Below are positions 1 to 8,434 of a stretch of 13,589 nt of DNA, piece after piece. Location: assembly GCA_937868455.1 (NCBI GenBank), contig CALMMO010000303.1, positions 1 to 13,589 on the forward strand, written 5' to 3'. This stretch comes from an uncultured Marmoricola sp. GTDB taxonomy: Bacteria > Actinomycetota > Actinomycetes > Propionibacteriales > Nocardioidaceae. Under the pieces are notes generated by a model that was not told the DNA's origin, did no database searches, and saw nothing but the letters and a program-made list of their open reading frames with translations. Positions within the stretch are counted from its first letter, which is position 1; the number at the start of each line of letters is the position of its first letter. Position numbers and translations under genes: made by a program.

Positions 1-2126
1 CCGCCCACGAGCGCCTCAACCCGGCGCACACCAGATCCAATCGACGACTCACCCAGCAGTTTCACCACACCGAGTTGCCCCGAGCGTCCGGCGTGAGTGC
101 CTCCGCACAGTTCGCGGGTCCAATCACCCACAGAGACCACGCGGACTTGGTCGCCGTACTTCTCACCGAACAGCGCCATGGCACCGCTCTTGACGGCGTC
201 GCTTTGACTCATCACTTCGGCATGCACAGCGAGGTCAGCCAGCACGATGGCGTTAACTCGAGCCTCAACATCGGCCATCGCCGAGGCGGGCACTGCTCCA
301 GTGGCGGAGAAGTCGAACCGGAATCGCCCGGGGCTGTTTTCCGAACCAGCCTGTGTGGCGGTCTCCCCCAAGGCTTCACGGAACGCTTTGTGCACCATGT
401 GCGTGGCGGTGTGTGAGCGGCTGATCGAGCGTCGACGTTCCACGTCGACGAGCAACTGGGCCGCAGCACCGACCGTGACTTCGCCCTCAACAACGCGAGC
501 TTTGTGTACGACGAGCCCGGTGATCGGCGATTGCACGTCATCGACAACGACGACCGCGCCATTGGCGAGTTCGATGCGGCCTTGGTCGGCCAGTTGGCCA
601 CCGCCTTCGGCATAGAACGGGGTGCGATCAAAGACCAACTCCACGCTCTCACCAGCAGACGCGGCTTGCACCGATTCGCCCTTGGCGTTGACCAGACCGC
701 GCACGAGGCTTTCGGAGATGACGTCGTCGTAGCCGGTGAACTGCACGGCGGTGCCCATCGTGTCGGCGATCGCTCGATAAGCGCCACCTGTTGCGTGCTG
801 GCCCTTCTTGGCCTTCGCATCGGCCTTAGCACGCTGGCGCTGCTCATCCATCAGGCGCCTAAACCCAGCCTCATCGACGCTCAGTCCGTGCTCGGAAGCC
901 ATTTCGAGGGTCAAGTCGATCGGGAACCCGTAGGTGTCGTGCAGCGCGAACGCCTTGTCGCCGCTGAGTTGCCCAGCCGCCTTCGATTCAATCGCGGCGG
1001 ACTCAAAGATCGCCGTGCCAGTCTTCAAGGTTTGCCGGAACGCGTCTTCTTCGGCGAACGCCACCTGCGCGATCCGCGACCACTCGCGGATCAGGTCGGT
1101 GTAGGTCTCACCCATCTTGTCGCGGCTGACCGGCATCAACTCCGGCAGCACTCGATCTTCGGTGCCCAAGAGTCGCATCGAGCGCACCGCGCGGCGCAGG
1201 AGGCGGCGCAGCACGTAACCGCGACCCTCGTTGCCGGGTGTCACCCCGTCGCCGATCAGCATCATCGAGGAGCGCACGTGATCGGCCACCACACGGAAGC
1301 GCACGTCGTCTTCTGGGTTGGCGCCGTACCTCTTGCCGGTGAGTTCTTCGGCCTTCTTGATGACCGGGAACATCACGTCGATTTCGTACATGTTGTCGAC
1401 GCCCTGGGTCAGGAAAGCAACTCGCTCCAGGCCCATGCCGGTATCGATGTTCTTCTTCGGCAAGGAGCCGGAGATGTCGAAGTCTTCTTTAGAGCGCACC
1501 GCTGAGAGTTCGTCTTGCATGAACACCAGGTTCCAAAACTCCAAGTAGCGATCCTCAGCTGAGAAGTCGCCGTCGGGGCCATAGGCAGGTCCGCGGTCAA
1601 TGAGAAGTTCTGAACATGGGCCACCCGGACCTGGCACACCCATCGACCAGTAGTTTTCTTTCGGCCCGAGGCGAGCGATCCGCTCATCGGGGACCCCGGT
1701 GACCTTCTTCCACAGGCGCAACGCTTCGTCGTCGCCATCAAGAATGGAGGGGTAAAGCTTGTCTTCAGGGAATCCCCAGCCGCCATCTGAGACAGGCTTG
1801 GTCACCAAATCCCAGGCAAGCTCGATGGCGCCTTCTTTGAAATAGTCACCAAAGGAGAAGTTGCCGCACATCTCAAAGAACGTGCCGTGACGCGATGTCT
1901 TGCCAACGTCTTCGATGTCGGGAGTGCGGATGCACTTTTGCACGCTGGTTGCGCGGTCGTACGGCGGTGTCTCTTGCCCCAAGAAGAAGGGTTTGAATGG
2001 CACCATGCCAGCGTTGACGAACAACAAGTTGGGGTCATCGAGCAACAACGATGCTGAATCAACCACCGTGTGCCCGTTGCGCTCAAAGTGAGCTAAGAAT
2101 CGGCGCCGGATCTCCGCGGTGTCCAT
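1..2126 (-). CDS. alaS: Alanyl-tRNA synthetase (3' end cut by left window edge)
   Basis: Cytoplasmic class II enzyme that charges tRNA-Ala with alanine and hydrolyses mischarged Ser- or Gly-tRNA-Ala. The ATG at 2126 opens a frame that stays open to base 1, giving 708 codons; the family is about 880 residues, so the C-terminal oligomerisation (C-Ala) part is missing. Visible are the N-terminal catalytic core with motif 1 [18 protein letters not shown] (residues 79-96), the stretch [11 protein letters not shown], the HxxxH zinc motif of the editing domain (His572, His576 in SHTATHMVH) and its partner CGGTH (Cys674, His678). The spacing matches the E. coli enzyme. The start shares one base with the stop of the upstream DUF6167-type gene (TGATG), so translation is probably coupled. 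All active-site and editing motifs are intact, so this is a functional gene cut only by the window. Confidence 0.98.
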   Translation of the reverse strand, partial: MDTAEIRRRFLAHFERNGHTVVDSASLLLDDPNLLFVNAGMVPFKPFFLGQETPPYDRATSVQKCIRTPDIEDVGKTSRHGTFFEMCGNFSFGDYFKEGAIELAWDLVTKPVSDGGWGFPEDKLYPSILDGDDEALRLWKKVTGVPDERIARLGPKENYWSMGVPGPGGPCSELLIDRGPAYGPDGDFSAEDRYLEFWNLVFMQDELSAVRSKEDFDISGSLPKKNIDTGMGLERVAFLTQGVDNMYEIDVMFPVIKKAEELTGKRYGANPEDDVRFRVVADHVRSSMMLIGDGVTPGNEGRGYVLRRLLRRAVRSMRLLGTEDRVLPELMPVSRDKMGETYTDLIREWSRIAQVAFAEEDAFRQTLKTGTAIFESAAIESKAAGQLSGDKAFALHDTYGFPIDLTLEMASEHGLSVDEAGFRRLMDEQRQRAKADAKAKKGQHATGGAYRAIADTMGTAVQFTGYDDVISESLVRGLVNAKGESVQAASAGESVELVFDRTPFYAEGGGQLADQGRIELANGAVVVVDDVQSPITGLVVHKARVVEGEVTVGAAAQLLVDVERRRSISRSHTATHMVHKAFREALGETATQAGSENSPGRFRFDFSATGAVPASAMADVEARVNAIVLADLAVHAEVMSQSDAVKSGAMALFGEKYGDQVRVVSVGDWTRELCGGTHAGRSGQLGVVKLLGESSIGSGVRRVEALVG

Positions 2127-2389
2127 CAGTGGTGCTCCAACCTTTCGTTCTCGCTCCCGGCAGGGAGCGCTTTGGGACTATCCAAACTCAACAACATCCG
2201 GTGGCGTAATTCATCTTCTTTTTCGCCCATCCCGGTGCGCACCTCATCAGTGAATACGGACCAGCCGCGTTGCAAACCCGCCATTCGGTCATGCATGCCC
2301 TCGGGGGTGAAGACCTCAGCGGCTCGACGCGCCTTCACCGCCGCGTAGATGCCTGCGCCCGCACCAGTGAGAAACCACCAGATCTTCAT
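2126..2389 (-). CDS. Small membrane protein, DUF6167-type, directly upstream of alaS
   Basis: An 87-residue protein of unknown function. One hydrophobic segment lies at the N-terminus (about residues 3-18, [16 protein letters not shown]), followed by an Arg/Lys-rich turn and a charged amphipathic region that looks helical. It is probably a single-pass protein with its C-terminus in the cytoplasm. Size, the N-terminal [14 protein letters not shown] start and the position immediately before alaS match the actinobacterial DUF6167 family; this assignment is from memory of that family and its synteny. It overlaps the upstream coiled-coil gene by ATGA and the downstream alaS by one base (TGATG). 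No Shine-Dalgarno is obvious, so it is probably translated by coupling. No catalytic motif is visible. Confidence 0.85.
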   Translation of the reverse strand: MKIWWFLTGAGAGIYAAVKARRAAEVFTPEGMHDRMAGLQRGWSVFTDEVRTGMGEKEDELRHRMLLSLDSPKALPAGSENERLEHH

Positions 2390-2907
2390 GAGGATTGTCG
2401 CTCTCGTCGCATCGCTCGCCAGGCAGCACGCATGTCGCGACGGCGATCTTTGCGCGCCTGCTTGGTGCCCTGCTTGATCTCGAAGGCGATGCGGCTGCGA
2501 ACCTGGGGGCTCAACGCGCGCCGCACGCCGTGCACCAAGGCCAGCGACTTCACGATGGGTTCACCCACGGCAGCCGACAAGACCACCTGATTCGAGACGC
2601 TCACGGGGGCTGGAGCCTCAACCTCAGTGCCGATGGCGGTGATCACTGCCGGGATCACTCGCTCAGCAGCCTCGCTCTCCTGAAGTTTCTGCTCCAACTG
2701 CGACAACTCTGCTTGAAGGCGTAGTTGTTCGCCATGGTGTTGGGCCACCAAGGCAACTTCGCGTTCGTGTTGGGCGGCCAATTCGCGCCGATGCGCCTGC
2801 CGCTCGCGGGCAAAGGCCCGACGGTCTAGCACCATCAAGACGCCCAAGAGCAGTGCGACGACCGCAAGAGCGAGCGCCAACACCACCAAACTTGTGACCG
2901 CGTCCAT
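2386..2907 (-). CDS. Membrane-anchored coiled-coil protein of unknown function
   Basis: A 173-residue protein that I do not recognise. Residues about 4-27 form a single Leu/Val/Ala-rich membrane anchor. Residues 29-83 are charged and rich in Gln, Glu, Arg and Leu with heptad-like spacing, and are probably a coiled coil. A Pro/Val-rich linker follows (about 97-104), then a mixed segment (110-145) and a strongly basic tail (149-170, with RKDRRR and MRRER clusters) that could bind nucleic acid or phospholipid headgroups. The predicted orientation is Nout-Cin, with everything after the anchor in the cytoplasm. It starts 11 bases after rarA and overlaps the DUF6167-type gene by ATGA. In many actinobacteria this slot before DUF6167 and alaS holds a small DUF948 membrane protein; this one is longer and I see no clear DUF948 match, so it may be a divergent counterpart or a replacement. 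Its coding status is well supported by tight packing and the protein pattern. Confidence 0.85.
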   Translation of the reverse strand: MDAVTSLVVLALALAVVALLLGVLMVLDRRAFARERQAHRRELAAQHEREVALVAQHHGEQLRLQAELSQLEQKLQESEAAERVIPAVITAIGTEVEAPAPVSVSNQVVLSAAVGEPIVKSLALVHGVRRALSPQVRSRIAFEIKQGTKQARKDRRRDMRAAWRAMRRERQSS

Positions 2908-2918
2908 GAGGGCTGACC

Positions 2919-4274
2919 CTACCTGCCTCTGAGTAGTCGCCGAATCCGCTCCCAGCGTTGGCTCACGCTTGCTTCTTCGCCGTACGCAGTGGGCTCGTAG
3001 TAGGTAACGTCTAGCAGCTCATCAGGCAGATACTGCTGTTCGGCGATGCCAAAGGGTTCGTCGTGGGAGTACTTGTAACTCGCGCCATGCCCGACCTTCT
3101 TCGCGCCGGCATAGTGCGCATCGCGTAGGTGAGGTGGCACCGAGCCGATCTTGCCTCGGCGTACGTCGGCGCTCGCGGCTTCAATCGCCTTGATCACTGC
3201 GTTGCTCTTGGGTGCCACTGCCAGGGCAATGGTGGCCTGAGCCAAGTTGAGCCGACCTTCTGGCATGCCGATCATGGCGACCGCCTGCGCAGCTGCCACG
3301 GCAGTCTGCAATGCGCCTGGATCAGCCAGGCCAATGTCTTCGCTGGCCAAAATCATCAGACGACGAGCGATGAATCGTGGGTCCTCGCCCGCTTCGATCA
3401 TCCGAGCCAGATAGTGAAGCGCGGCATCGGCATCGGAGCCACGGATCGACTTGATGAAGGCTGACACCACGTCATAGTGCTGATCGCCGTCACGGTCGTA
3501 GCGAACCGCAGCGCGATCCACGGCACGTTCAAGACTCTCCAGATCGATTGTGATCGGCCCAGACGTCGTGGATGTGGTTGATGCCACGGCCCCTGCTGCT
3601 GCTTCGAGGTAGGTCAGGGCCCTGCGTGCGTCGCCACCAGCCATCTGGAGCAGTTGCTCCAACGTGTCCTCGGCGAGCACGAACTTGCCGGCCAGCCCAC
3701 TCTGAGCGCCCAAGGCTCGCTCGATGACCTCGGCGACGTCTTGATGCGTCAGTGACTCCAACGTCAACAACAGTGAACGACTCAGCAGTGGTGAGATCAC
3801 CGAAAAGAACGGGTTTTCCGTGGTTGCGGCAATCAACGTCACCCAACGGTTTTCGACGCCCGGCAACAGTGCGTCTTGCTGAGCCTTGGTGAACCGGTGC
3901 ACTTCATCGACGAATAGCACGGTTTCTTGCCCTGAGTTGGCCAGCCGGCGCCGGGCGGCATCAATCGCCTCGCGCACCTCTTTGACTCCGGCTGAAACAG
4001 CCGAGACTTCCACGAACACCCGATCGGTCTGAGCGCTGACGATGCTGGCGATCGTGGTCTTGCCAGTGCCAGGTGGCCCCCACAGCAGCAACGACATGGG
4101 CTGATCACCCTCGACAAGACGCCGCAGCGGTGAGCCTTGAGCAAGCAAATGTTTCTGGCCGGCGAGATCATCAAGGGTTTGCGGACGCATTCGCACCGCC
4201 AACGGTGCGCTCTTGTGCGCGTTGCCGGCCAGGCTGCCGGTGCCGCCCTGCGCGACCTCAAAGAGGCTGTCCAC
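2919..4274 (-). CDS. rarA: Replication-associated recombination protein A (RarA/MgsA, AAA+ ATPase)
   Basis: Cytoplasmic AAA+ ATPase of the RarA/MgsA/WRNIP1 family that acts at stalled replication forks, related to clamp-loader subunits. With the GTG start at 4274 the protein has 451 residues, close to E. coli RarA (about 447). Visible are Walker A GPPGTGKT (66-73), Walker B VLFVDEVH (119-126), the sensor-1 region TTENP (about 151-155) and the arginine-finger region SPLLSR (161-166). The C-terminal half carries the family signatures [15 protein letters not shown] and [16 protein letters not shown]. The frame stays open to an ATG at 4409, but that extension would overlap the upstream hydrolase by over 120 bases and does not look like the family N-terminus. 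From 4274 the protein begins VDSLFEVAQ and the gap to the hydrolase stop is 10 bases. A weak GTAGGG ribosome site overlaps that stop codon. Confidence 0.96.
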   Translation of the reverse strand: MDSLFEVAQGGTGSLAGNAHKSAPLAVRMRPQTLDDLAGQKHLLAQGSPLRRLVEGDQPMSLLLWGPPGTGKTTIASIVSAQTDRVFVEVSAVSAGVKEVREAIDAARRRLANSGQETVLFVDEVHRFTKAQQDALLPGVENRWVTLIAATTENPFFSVISPLLSRSLLLTLESLTHQDVAEVIERALGAQSGLAGKFVLAEDTLEQLLQMAGGDARRALTYLEAAAGAVASTTSTTSGPITIDLESLERAVDRAAVRYDRDGDQHYDVVSAFIKSIRGSDADAALHYLARMIEAGEDPRFIARRLMILASEDIGLADPGALQTAVAAAQAVAMIGMPEGRLNLAQATIALAVAPKSNAVIKAIEAASADVRRGKIGSVPPHLRDAHYAGAKKVGHGASYKYSHDEPFGIAEQQYLPDELLDVTYYEPTAYGEEASVSQRWERIRRLLRGR

Positions 4275-4284
4275 GGGCGAAACC

Positions 4285-5148
4285 CTACAAGTGTGCGGCG
4301 AGTTCTCCCACGATCTGGTCCAGGCGACCCAAGACAACCGAGAAGTGGCCTTCGCCATCAACGAGGTGTGCTGTGGCCCCAGGGATCGAAGCGGCAAGTA
4401 GTTCGCCATGGTGGAAAGGCACCATCAAGTCGGCACTGCCTTGCCAGACGTACGTCGGCACCGTGATTGACCCAAGGTCGAAACCCCAGTCACGGGTGAA
4501 CGCCAAGTCGTCATCGAGCCAGCCGTCAACCGACTGCACTCCTCCACGCATGTTATTGACCAGGTCAGCGCCGGCCTCGTCGGTAAGCAGTTGGCGGTCA
4601 ACGTCAGGAAGCAAACTGGCCAATTGCTCGACCATGCCGGCCGCATCAGCGGTGAGGAGCACCTCGCGGTGGTGCTCCAGGTAGGGGCGCAGCGCAGCCT
4701 CGCCCTCAAGGGCTAGCCCGAACTCGTCGTGGTTGTCTTGGCCCATGCCGTCGAGGAATCCCTCGCCATAAGGTGCAACGCCTGCGAGCGAGGCCACCGC
4801 GGCGACACGATCTGGCAAACCAGCGGCGGTCGCCAACGCGTGTGGCCCACCACCCGACTTGCCAGCCACCACACATCGCGGTGCATCGAGAGCGTCCAGC
4901 ACGCCAGCCATATCGCTGGCAACGTCGGCAACGGTGCGGCCAGGGTTGCGCGAGGACTGGCCCGCACCGGCGCGGTCGTAGGTGACCAAGCGCAGCCCGT
5001 GTTGGGCAGTCATGGCCTGCAACGCCCTCGACTGCAAGCGACATCCTGGCGTGCCATGGTGATAAATCAATGGCACGCCAGATTCAGGGCCTGACACCGT
5101 GATCGCCAACTGGCGACCGTCTTTCAACGTGAGTAGTTGGTCCCTCAT
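4285..5148 (-). CDS. Alpha/beta-fold hydrolase, translationally coupled to the peptide importer
   Basis: A 287-residue single-domain alpha/beta hydrolase, probably cytoplasmic because no signal peptide or membrane segment is seen. Numbered from the ATG at 5148, the oxyanion-hole region is YHHGTPG (about 29-35). The nucleophile elbow is AGKSGGG with Ser98, the likely acid is Asp240 (GSADLMVP) and the likely base His268 (GEGHFSV). The pattern fits the proline iminopeptidase/haloperoxidase-like branch, but the substrate cannot be told from sequence; esterase, lactonase and peptidase all remain possible. A GTG at 5151 is an alternative start. Either start overlaps the stop of the dppF-like gene (GTGATGA). 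Being coupled to the last importer ATPase suggests, by inference only, that it acts on something the importer brings in. Ten bases separate it from rarA. Confidence 0.93.
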   Translation of the reverse strand: MRDQLLTLKDGRQLAITVSGPESGVPLIYHHGTPGCRLQSRALQAMTAQHGLRLVTYDRAGAGQSSRNPGRTVADVASDMAGVLDALDAPRCVVAGKSGGGPHALATAAGLPDRVAAVASLAGVAPYGEGFLDGMGQDNHDEFGLALEGEAALRPYLEHHREVLLTADAAGMVEQLASLLPDVDRQLLTDEAGADLVNNMRGGVQSVDGWLDDDLAFTRDWGFDLGSITVPTYVWQGSADLMVPFHHGELLAASIPGATAHLVDGEGHFSVVLGRLDQIVGELAAHL

Positions 5149-6287
5149 CACCGCATGGACTTCAAGTCGACCCAGGTGTCCTTGTAGTCAGGAGTCACCA
5201 GGTCGCGGGTTGCCGTGGCCCCGGCCACAGCGTTGCCCGAGTCATCCACACCAAGCAGTCCGGTCGTAATCGGCTTGCTCGGTGCATTACCGAGTTCGCC
5301 AGCAAAGTGGCACGCCACTTTGTGTTTGGGACCCACCTGCAACAACGGGGGCTCGACCTTGGCGCAGATGTCCTTGGCCAACGAGCAACGCGTGCGGAAC
5401 CGGCAACCACTAGGCGGGTTGATCGGGCTAGGCACATCACCTTCGAGGCGAATGCGCTCCCGACGCCCACCGACTGCAGCCTGGCGCACATCGGGTGCCG
5501 CCGAGATCAAGGCCTGGGTGTAGGGGTGCAGCGGCGCGCCGTACAGCGAATCGCGATCACCCATCTCCACGATCTTGCCTAGGTACATCACGGCAACTTC
5601 GGGGCAGAAGTGGCGTACGACGGCCAAGTCGTGAGCGATGAAGAGGAACGCGATGTCGAATTCCTTTTGCACGTCTTGAAGCAAGTTGATGACCTGAGCC
5701 TGGATCGACACATCCAGTGCCGAGACTGGCTCATCAGCAACGAGCACTTTGGGCTGCAGGGCCAACGAGCGAGCGATGCCGATGCGCTGACGTTGACCAC
5801 CGGAAAACTCATGGGGGTAACGGTTGTAGTGCTCGGGGTTGAGACCCACAAACTCCAACAGTTCTTGAACCCGCGCCTTGATCTGCTTCTCGGGAATCGT
5901 CTTGTGGATTTCCATCGGGGTCGCCACGATCGCACCCACGGTTTGGCGGGGGTTCAGCGAGCCGTAGGGGTCCTGGAAGATCATCTGGATGTCGCGACGC
6001 AAGGGCTGCAACTGCTTGTGGCCAAAGTTGGCGATATCGGTGCCCTCAAAGCGGATTTCGCCCGACGTGGGCTTGAGCAACCGCGAGACCATGCGACCAG
6101 TGGTCGACTTGCCGCAACCACTCTCACCGACCAGACCTAGCGCGTCGCCACGCTTGACCGAGAACGACACGTCGTCAACTGCTTGCACGTGACCAATGAC
6201 CCGACGCAGCAAACCGGTCGACTTGACCGGGAAGTGCATGGTGAGGTGTTCAACCTCGAGCACCTTGGGCTGGACCTGCTCTGACAT
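5148..6287 (-). CDS. dppF: Oligopeptide/dipeptide ABC importer ATPase, DppF/OppF-like
   Basis: A 379-residue cytoplasmic ATPase subunit of a peptide-type (nickel/peptide/opine class) ABC importer. It shows Walker A GESGCGKS (54-61), Q-loop FQDP (104-107), ABC signature FSGGQ (161-165), Walker B VLVADEP (181-187) and H-loop His219. After the ABC core comes the oligopeptide C-terminal domain with PSPINPPSGCRF and four cysteines (295, 301, 308, 326), the arrangement that binds an iron-sulfur cluster in some characterised family members. The C-terminal tail of about 40 residues beyond the last cysteine (ending in WVDLKSMR) is longer than usual. The ATG overlaps the dppD stop as TGATG and is preceded by AGGAG at 6293-6297 with 5-base spacing. 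It is expected to form a heterodimer with the upstream dppD-like ATPase. The gene symbol is by family position; the substrate is not proven. Confidence 0.95.
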   Translation of the reverse strand: MSEQVQPKVLEVEHLTMHFPVKSTGLLRRVIGHVQAVDDVSFSVKRGDALGLVGESGCGKSTTGRMVSRLLKPTSGEIRFEGTDIANFGHKQLQPLRRDIQMIFQDPYGSLNPRQTVGAIVATPMEIHKTIPEKQIKARVQELLEFVGLNPEHYNRYPHEFSGGQRQRIGIARSLALQPKVLVADEPVSALDVSIQAQVINLLQDVQKEFDIAFLFIAHDLAVVRHFCPEVAVMYLGKIVEMGDRDSLYGAPLHPYTQALISAAPDVRQAAVGGRRERIRLEGDVPSPINPPSGCRFRTRCSLAKDICAKVEPPLLQVGPKHKVACHFAGELGNAPSKPITTGLLGVDDSGNAVAGATATRDLVTPDYKDTWVDLKSMR

Positions 6288-7369
6288 CAGTGCTCCTCTC
6301 CCGCAGTAGCGGGCGCAACGTCGGCGAGCACCTCAGCCTGGTAGATGTCTTCAGGCCCCTTGAGGTGACAACGCGAGGTGTGGTTGGGGTCGCCGGTCTT
6401 GCTTTCCAAGACCGGGATAACCGTGGCGCAAGTGTTGCCGCCCACCCGATCGCGGAATTCGCACCGAGGGTGGAACGAACATCCACCTGGCGGGTTGAGC
6501 AGCGAAGGCGGGTTGCCAGGAATCGGCTTGAGTTTGTTGTTCACATCAGCGGTCACATCAGGAACGCTGGAGAGCAAACCCCAGGTGTAAGGCATTTGAG
6601 GGTGCACCAAGAGTTCCTTGGTAGGACCATTCTCAACTGCCTTGCCGCCGTACATCACCAGCACTTCATCAGCCATCTCGGCAACGACACCGAGGTCGTG
6701 AGTGATGATGATGATCGCGGAGTTGAACTCGCGCTGAAGTTTCTGCAGCAGGTCCAGAATCTGTGCCTGCACGGTCACGTCCAGAGCTGTGGTCGGCTCA
6801 TCCGCGATCACCAGACCGGGGTCATTGACCAGTGCCATCGCGATCATTGCGCGCTGACGCATGCCACCTGAGAACTGGTGAGGATAGTCATCCACCCGGC
6901 GGTCTGGTTGGGGAATGCCGACGAGGCCGAGCATGTCGATGGCTCGCTTGCGCGCCTCCGACTTCGACACGTCGTTGTGAACGCGAAAGGCCTCACCGAT
7001 CTGCGCGCCCACGCTGTAGTAGGGGTGCAAGGAACTGAGCGGATCTTGGAAGATCATCGCCACGTCTTTGCCACGCTTGCGACGCATATCTTCATCAGAG
7101 AGGCTCAGCAGTTCGACACCGCCGAGGTTGATCGAACCCGACACCATGGCGTTGGTGTTGCGGTGCAACCCCAAGATCGCCAGGCTCGAGACCGACTTAC
7201 CCGATCCAGACTCGCCCACGATTCCCAGGGTTTGTCCCCGGGCAACGTTGTAGGTCAGTCCGTCAACAGCCTTGACGATGCCGTCGTGGGTGGTGAAGTG
7301 CACGACCAAGTCGTTGACGTGCAGGAGTTGTTCGCCGACGACACGGCTATCTGAGTTAGTCACGCTCAC
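6287..7369 (-). CDS. dppD: Oligopeptide/dipeptide ABC importer ATPase, DppD/OppD-like
   Basis: A 360-residue cytoplasmic ATPase, partner of the DppF-like subunit. Motifs are Walker A GESGSGKS (52-59), Q-loop FQDP (107-110), signature FSGGM (166-170), Walker B LVIADEP (186-192) and H-loop His224. The oligopeptide C-terminal domain has NPPGGCSFHPRC and four cysteines (297, 303, 314, 334), so a possible iron-sulfur site is present in both ATPases. The FSGGMRQR form of the signature is typical of DppD/OppD, against FSGGQRQR in DppF. The start is uncertain: GTG at 7369 lies 3 bases after the dppB stop, but the purine-rich GTGAGG upstream fits a second GTG at 7363 better (7-base spacing), which would remove two residues. 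The stop is shared with the dppF start. Confidence 0.95.
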   Translation of the reverse strand: MSVTNSDSRVVGEQLLHVNDLVVHFTTHDGIVKAVDGLTYNVARGQTLGIVGESGSGKSVSSLAILGLHRNTNAMVSGSINLGGVELLSLSDEDMRRKRGKDVAMIFQDPLSSLHPYYSVGAQIGEAFRVHNDVSKSEARKRAIDMLGLVGIPQPDRRVDDYPHQFSGGMRQRAMIAMALVNDPGLVIADEPTTALDVTVQAQILDLLQKLQREFNSAIIIITHDLGVVAEMADEVLVMYGGKAVENGPTKELLVHPQMPYTWGLLSSVPDVTADVNNKLKPIPGNPPSLLNPPGGCSFHPRCEFRDRVGGNTCATVIPVLESKTGDPNHTSRCHLKGPEDIYQAEVLADVAPATAGEEH

Positions 7370-7372
7370 GCC

Positions 7373-8389
7373 TCACTTCACCGAAACTCGGGGGTCAATG
7401 AACGCGTACGCGATGTCGACGACGACGTTCGCCAAGATCACGAATGCGCTCAAGAAAACCACGATGCCGATGTTGATCGGCAAATCAAACTCGCGGGTGG
7501 CGGTCACGGCCAATTTGCCAAGACCGTTGAAGTTGAAGACCGACTCCGTGATCGGTGCGCCACCGAGCACGAGCGCCAGGTCCATGCCTGCCATCGTCAC
7601 GATCGGGGTCAAAGCAGCCCGGAAGGTGTGCTTGCCGATGACCGCGCGAGCCGAAAGTCCCTTGGCTTGGGCTGTGCGGATGTAGTCCTCAGTCGAGGTC
7701 TCCAGCACGAAGGCACGAGTCATTCGGACGTAGCCAGCCATATAGAAGACCGCGAGCGTGATCGCCGGCAAGATCACACCGCCAAGCCAGGTGAAGACGC
7801 CACCATCGGCTATTGGTGTGTAACTGGGTATCGCAAACCAGCCAGTCTTGATCGCCAAGAACACGTAGAGCAATTGGCCAATGAAGAACGTTGGGAACGC
7901 GAAGATCACCAAAGTGACGCCCACAATCACTTTGTCGATCCAGGTGCCGCGTTTCAAGGCGGCGATGATGCCCAATAGCACGCCGATGATGATCCAGATC
8001 GCAAAAGCCACAACCGCGATGCTGATCGACACCCACATGGCGTCTTTCATGACGTCCCACACGAAGTTTGAGTTCTTGAAGCTGTAGCCCAGGCACGGAG
8101 CGGGGCAATGTGCCACCAGCTCGGGGTGGTCAGCCACCAGCGCCGGGTCATCGGGGAAGTTGCGGCCCGCCACAACGCCCTTGAGGAACTTGCCCCATTG
8201 GACATAGACCGGGTCGTCGTAGCCCAACGTCTTGGCGATGATCGCCTTCTGCTCAGGCTGACAGTTCTTGCCACAGCTAGCTAGCACGGAGGCGGTCGTG
8301 TTGTTCATGAACAGCAAGAAGGTGATCAGCGTCATCACGACCAGCATGGCGAGGCCGATCAAGATCCGGCGTACGGCGTAGGCAAACAA
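7373..8389 (-). CDS. dppB: Peptide ABC importer permease, DppB/OppB-like
   Basis: Inner-membrane permease of the BPD_transp_1 superfamily, 338 residues with about six membrane helices. The first helix (about 8-28) is followed by a long extracytoplasmic loop, then helices at about 115-145, 155-180, 203-220, 263-285 and 307-330. The EAA loop that docks on the ATPases is at about 234-262 (YIRTAQAKGLSARAVIGKHT). The C-terminus ends in the family-typical FIDPRV. The extracytoplasmic loop has two cysteine pairs, SCGKNC (39, 43) and CPAPC (95, 99), which could form disulfides. The start is chosen as TTG at 8389 because AAGGAG (8395-8400) sits 5 bases before it; the GTG at 8395 overlaps that ribosome site. 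A 15-bp stem-loop and a C-rich leader separate it from the lipoprotein gene upstream. Confidence 0.94.
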   Translation of the reverse strand: MFAYAVRRILIGLAMLVVMTLITFLLFMNNTTASVLASCGKNCQPEQKAIIAKTLGYDDPVYVQWGKFLKGVVAGRNFPDDPALVADHPELVAHCPAPCLGYSFKNSNFVWDVMKDAMWVSISIAVVAFAIWIIIGVLLGIIAALKRGTWIDKVIVGVTLVIFAFPTFFIGQLLYVFLAIKTGWFAIPSYTPIADGGVFTWLGGVILPAITLAVFYMAGYVRMTRAFVLETSTEDYIRTAQAKGLSARAVIGKHTFRAALTPIVTMAGMDLALVLGGAPITESVFNFNGLGKLAVTATREFDLPINIGIVVFLSAFVILANVVVDIAYAFIDPRVSVK

Positions 8390-8394
8390 GGCCA

Positions 8395-8400
8395 CTCCTT
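8395..8400 (-). promoter_or_regulatory. Ribosome binding site deciding the dppB start
   Basis: On the minus strand AAGGAG lies 5 bases before TTG at 8389. The GTG at 8395 uses the last base of this motif, so it cannot be initiated from it. This supports a TTG start for the dppB-like gene. Confidence 0.6.
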
Positions 8401-8401
8401 A

Positions 8402-8417
8402 GGCGGGCGGGCGGGGG
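8402..8417 (+). other. G-run tract opposite the dppB leader (C-rich in the transcript)
   Basis: The plus strand has four G-runs (GG, GGG, GGG, GGGGG) separated by single C residues. On the template strand this is a possible short-loop G-quadruplex. In the mRNA it is an uninterrupted C-rich leader directly before the dppB ribosome site. The function is inferred and unproven. Confidence 0.35.
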
Positions 8418-8434
8418 CGAAGAGTTTTGTAGCA

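Noticed and set aside
504..1505. A 333-codon open frame on the plus strand
   Set aside because: It is the antisense shadow of alaS, whose editing motifs and catalytic core are intact on the other strand.
2126..2919. Possible rpsD remnant between rarA and alaS
   Set aside because: I looked for an S4-like frame because rpsD often lies here, but both genes present are unrelated to S4 and there is no spare non-coding space.
4275..4409. N-terminal extension of rarA to the ATG at 4409
   Set aside because: It would overlap the hydrolase by over 120 bases and has no RarA-like sequence. The GTG at 4274 gives the family length and a 10-base gap.
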